Assembly (NCBI RefSeq): GCF_000612805.1 | Contig: NZ_HG964407.1 | Coordinates: 62,001-126,000, forward strand | Length of the DNA: 64,000 nucleotides | Direction: 5' to 3' | Source: Bacillus ndiopicus | Lineage (GTDB): Bacteria > Bacillota > Bacilli > Bacillales_A > Planococcaceae | Shown: positions 62,832-64,000 of the stretch, one piece after another | Position numbering within the stretch: position 1 is the stretch's first letter | How the letters are laid out: the number at the start of each line of letters is the position of its first letter | Made by a program: the position numbers and the translations under genes | Notes under the pieces: model-generated | Database searches by the model: none | Told to the model about the DNA's origin: nothing | Seen by the model: the letters and a program-made list of their open reading frames with translations, nothing else

Positions 62832-62864
62832 AAAAGTGAAACCAAATAACGAGGTTTCACTTTT
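62832..62864. terminator. Bidirectional terminator between small protein and phnE genes
   Basis: Arms AAAAGTGAAACC (62832-62843) and GGTTTCACTTTT (62853-62864), 9-nt loop, T run after. Confidence 0.88.
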
Positions 62865-62901
62865 TTGTTTTAAAAACGGAAATACTAAATATAGCTTTTC
62901 A

Positions 62902-63744
62902 CTATTGCGTCATCAATCGCTTTTTAATTTGTAGTGCAATCACTTCTAACACAATTGCTACAATTAACGCACAATACGTAATCATTCCGACTTCATGTAA
63001 ATCGTAATAGAAGCTTGAGGACATAAAGAGCTCAAAACCGATACCTCCAGCAGCAGCCGCTGCTCCCATAGCGATCGCTACACCGTAGTTTGTTTCAAAG
63101 CGTAAAAATGTCCATGATACGAGGTAAGAAGCTGATTGTGGTAAGACACAATGGAAAATAATATGCCACCAACTAGCACCTGATGCGCGCAATGCCTCGA
63201 TTGCCCCTTCCTCAATCTCCTCAAAGGACTCTGCATAAGCCTTCGTCAAATAGGCCATTGTGTGCAGCATCATCCCTAGTACCGCCGCTACGGCTCCAAG
63301 CCCTGCGACAATGGCAAAAATTAATACCCATAGCACAGTTGGTACTGCACGAATAACTGAATTAAATGCAATAATTGCATTGGAAAGACTAGCTGGCGCT
63401 AAATTTTTCGCTGTGCTAATTGCTAAGAAAAAGGAAACAAATGCACCTAGTATCGTCGCTAAAAAAGCTAACGCTAGTGTAATTACAATTTGTGTAATCG
63501 CTGTACCAAATGTAATTTGATTAAAGGCTGGCTGTAAAAACATCATTTTTAAGTTATCAAACGTATAAAAAATGGCTGTTGGCCAATCAATTGTTGAATA
63601 CTTTAATAAAAAGGGACCTATTAAAGTAAAGATGGTTAAAAAAATGATGACAGCACGTACAGTAATTGTCGCCTTTGTCAATGTGCGAGTTTTAATCTTG
63701 CCATTTTTAACATGAATCCCTTGCAACAAGGCTGTGTGCTCCAC
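62902..63744 (-). CDS. phnE: Phosphonate-type ABC transporter permease (PhnE)
   Basis: 280 residues with six helices. The EAA-type motif is visible in EEGAIEALRASGASWWHIIFHCVLPQ, the ATPase-contact loop of binding-protein-dependent permeases. The start is a GTG (63742-63744) that overlaps the stop of the preceding permease by one base, with AGGAGG 11 bases ahead. Transports phosphonate, or phosphite or phosphate in relatives. Terminates before 62864. Confidence 0.88.
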   Translation of the reverse strand: MEHTALLQGIHVKNGKIKTRTLTKATITVRAVIIFLTIFTLIGPFLLKYSTIDWPTAIFYTFDNLKMMFLQPAFNQITFGTAITQIVITLALAFLATILGAFVSFFLAISTAKNLAPASLSNAIIAFNSVIRAVPTVLWVLIFAIVAGLGAVAAVLGMMLHTMAYLTKAYAESFEEIEEGAIEALRASGASWWHIIFHCVLPQSASYLVSWTFLRFETNYGVAIAMGAAAAAGGIGFELFMSSSFYYDLHEVGMITYCALIVAIVLEVIALQIKKRLMTQ

Positions 63745-64000
63745 TATAAAATCATCCTCCTTACTTTATTCGAGGTAAACTCAATCGCAATTACAACAAC
63801 AATAATCGACAGTGTAATTAAACCAAGTGTGCCATAATCTAATCGTTTATAATGCAAGTCAAATAAATAACCGATGCCTGTACCTGTTAAGAGGCCTATT
63901 AATGTCGCACTACGTATATTTGTTTCGATCATATAAAAGAGCCAGCTTAACATTTGCGGCATCGTATCTGGCAGGACTCCTTTAAAAACCATTTGAAAAT
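63744..64000 (-). CDS. Phosphonate-type ABC transporter permease, partial (runs off window end)
   Basis: The C-terminal 84 codons of a second PhnE-type permease; its N-terminus is outside the window. LPDTMPQMLSWLFYMIETNIRSATLIGL matches the region after the EAA loop. The visible ATG at 63992 is internal, not a start. The pair PhnE1-PhnE2 with phnC/phnD probably lies beyond the end. Confidence 0.85.
   Translation of the reverse strand, partial: FQMVFKGVLPDTMPQMLSWLFYMIETNIRSATLIGLLTGTGIGYLFDLHYKRLDYGTLGLITLSIIVVVIAIEFTSNKVRRMIL

Overview
The window looks like chromosomal DNA of a low-GC, endospore-forming member of the Bacillales, most likely a Planococcaceae-type organism (Lysinibacillus/Solibacillus group). 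This is inferred from AT-rich DNA, strong AGGAGG ribosome binding sites, a T-box leader, a GerMN lipoprotein, yclNOPQ-type siderophore genes, PadR/HAAS and MerR/efflux pairs, and intergenic repeats of a kind common in these genomes. No rRNA, tRNA, prophage, transposase or CRISPR array was seen. Most genes read leftward (minus strand).

Layout. 1-9.2 kb is an iron and metal region: a PAP2 phosphatase cut by the window edge, an HmoA-like monooxygenase, class II fumarase next to a perfect Fur box, a siderophore esterase, a four-gene petrobactin-type uptake operon (yclNOPQ order) ending in a second HmoA-like enzyme, and a zinc-type ArsR sensor with its CDF exporter. 9.3-25.6 kb carries acetyltransferases, a POT peptide transporter, a MerR regulator with a divergent MATE pump, HflX, PutP, a PF13679-type methyltransferase, the DUF47-Pit phosphate pair, an MMPL transporter and a hydrolase. 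25.8-38.1 kb holds an AI-2E family transporter, an M3 peptidase and two chemoreceptors; between the chemoreceptors sits the most notable locus, a class III lanthipeptide cluster. It has four near-identical precursor genes in exact 180-bp tandem units, one LanKC synthetase and one ABC exporter. 38.3-55.2 kb is housekeeping and stress genes: YebC, a zinc peptidase, PTPase, PlsC, an RlmA-like methyltransferase, PadR/HAAS, a FusB-like EF-G binding protein, a LytTR regulator fused to a degenerate ABC ATPase with its ABC-2 transporter, and DNA repair enzymes. 55.5-64 kb has an orphan OppA-type lipoprotein, an RsgA paralogue behind a leader that looks like a ribosome-controlled attenuator, a T-box controlled methionyl-tRNA synthetase, a GerMN lipoprotein, a DUF2268 protein, and two PhnE-type permeases running off the end.

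How the genes work together. The lanthipeptide locus is self-contained for modification and export (precursors, SD-bearing spacers, a strong hairpin before lanKC, LanKC, exporter), but no dedicated leader protease, immunity gene or regulator is visible. The iron genes form a logical set: siderophore import, an esterase to release iron, a monooxygenase, and an iron-independent fumarase under an apparent Fur site. Three separate loci (HflX, FusB-like, RsgA paralogue) act on ribosomes or elongation factors.

The DNA between genes is also rich: a 21-bp-period tandem repeat (core TTCGCACG) occurs at three convergent gene junctions, a second motif (CTGCGGTTACTCGTCGCA) occurs in dispersed and tandem form, and one large palindrome of about 125 bp lies upstream of the RsgA paralogue.
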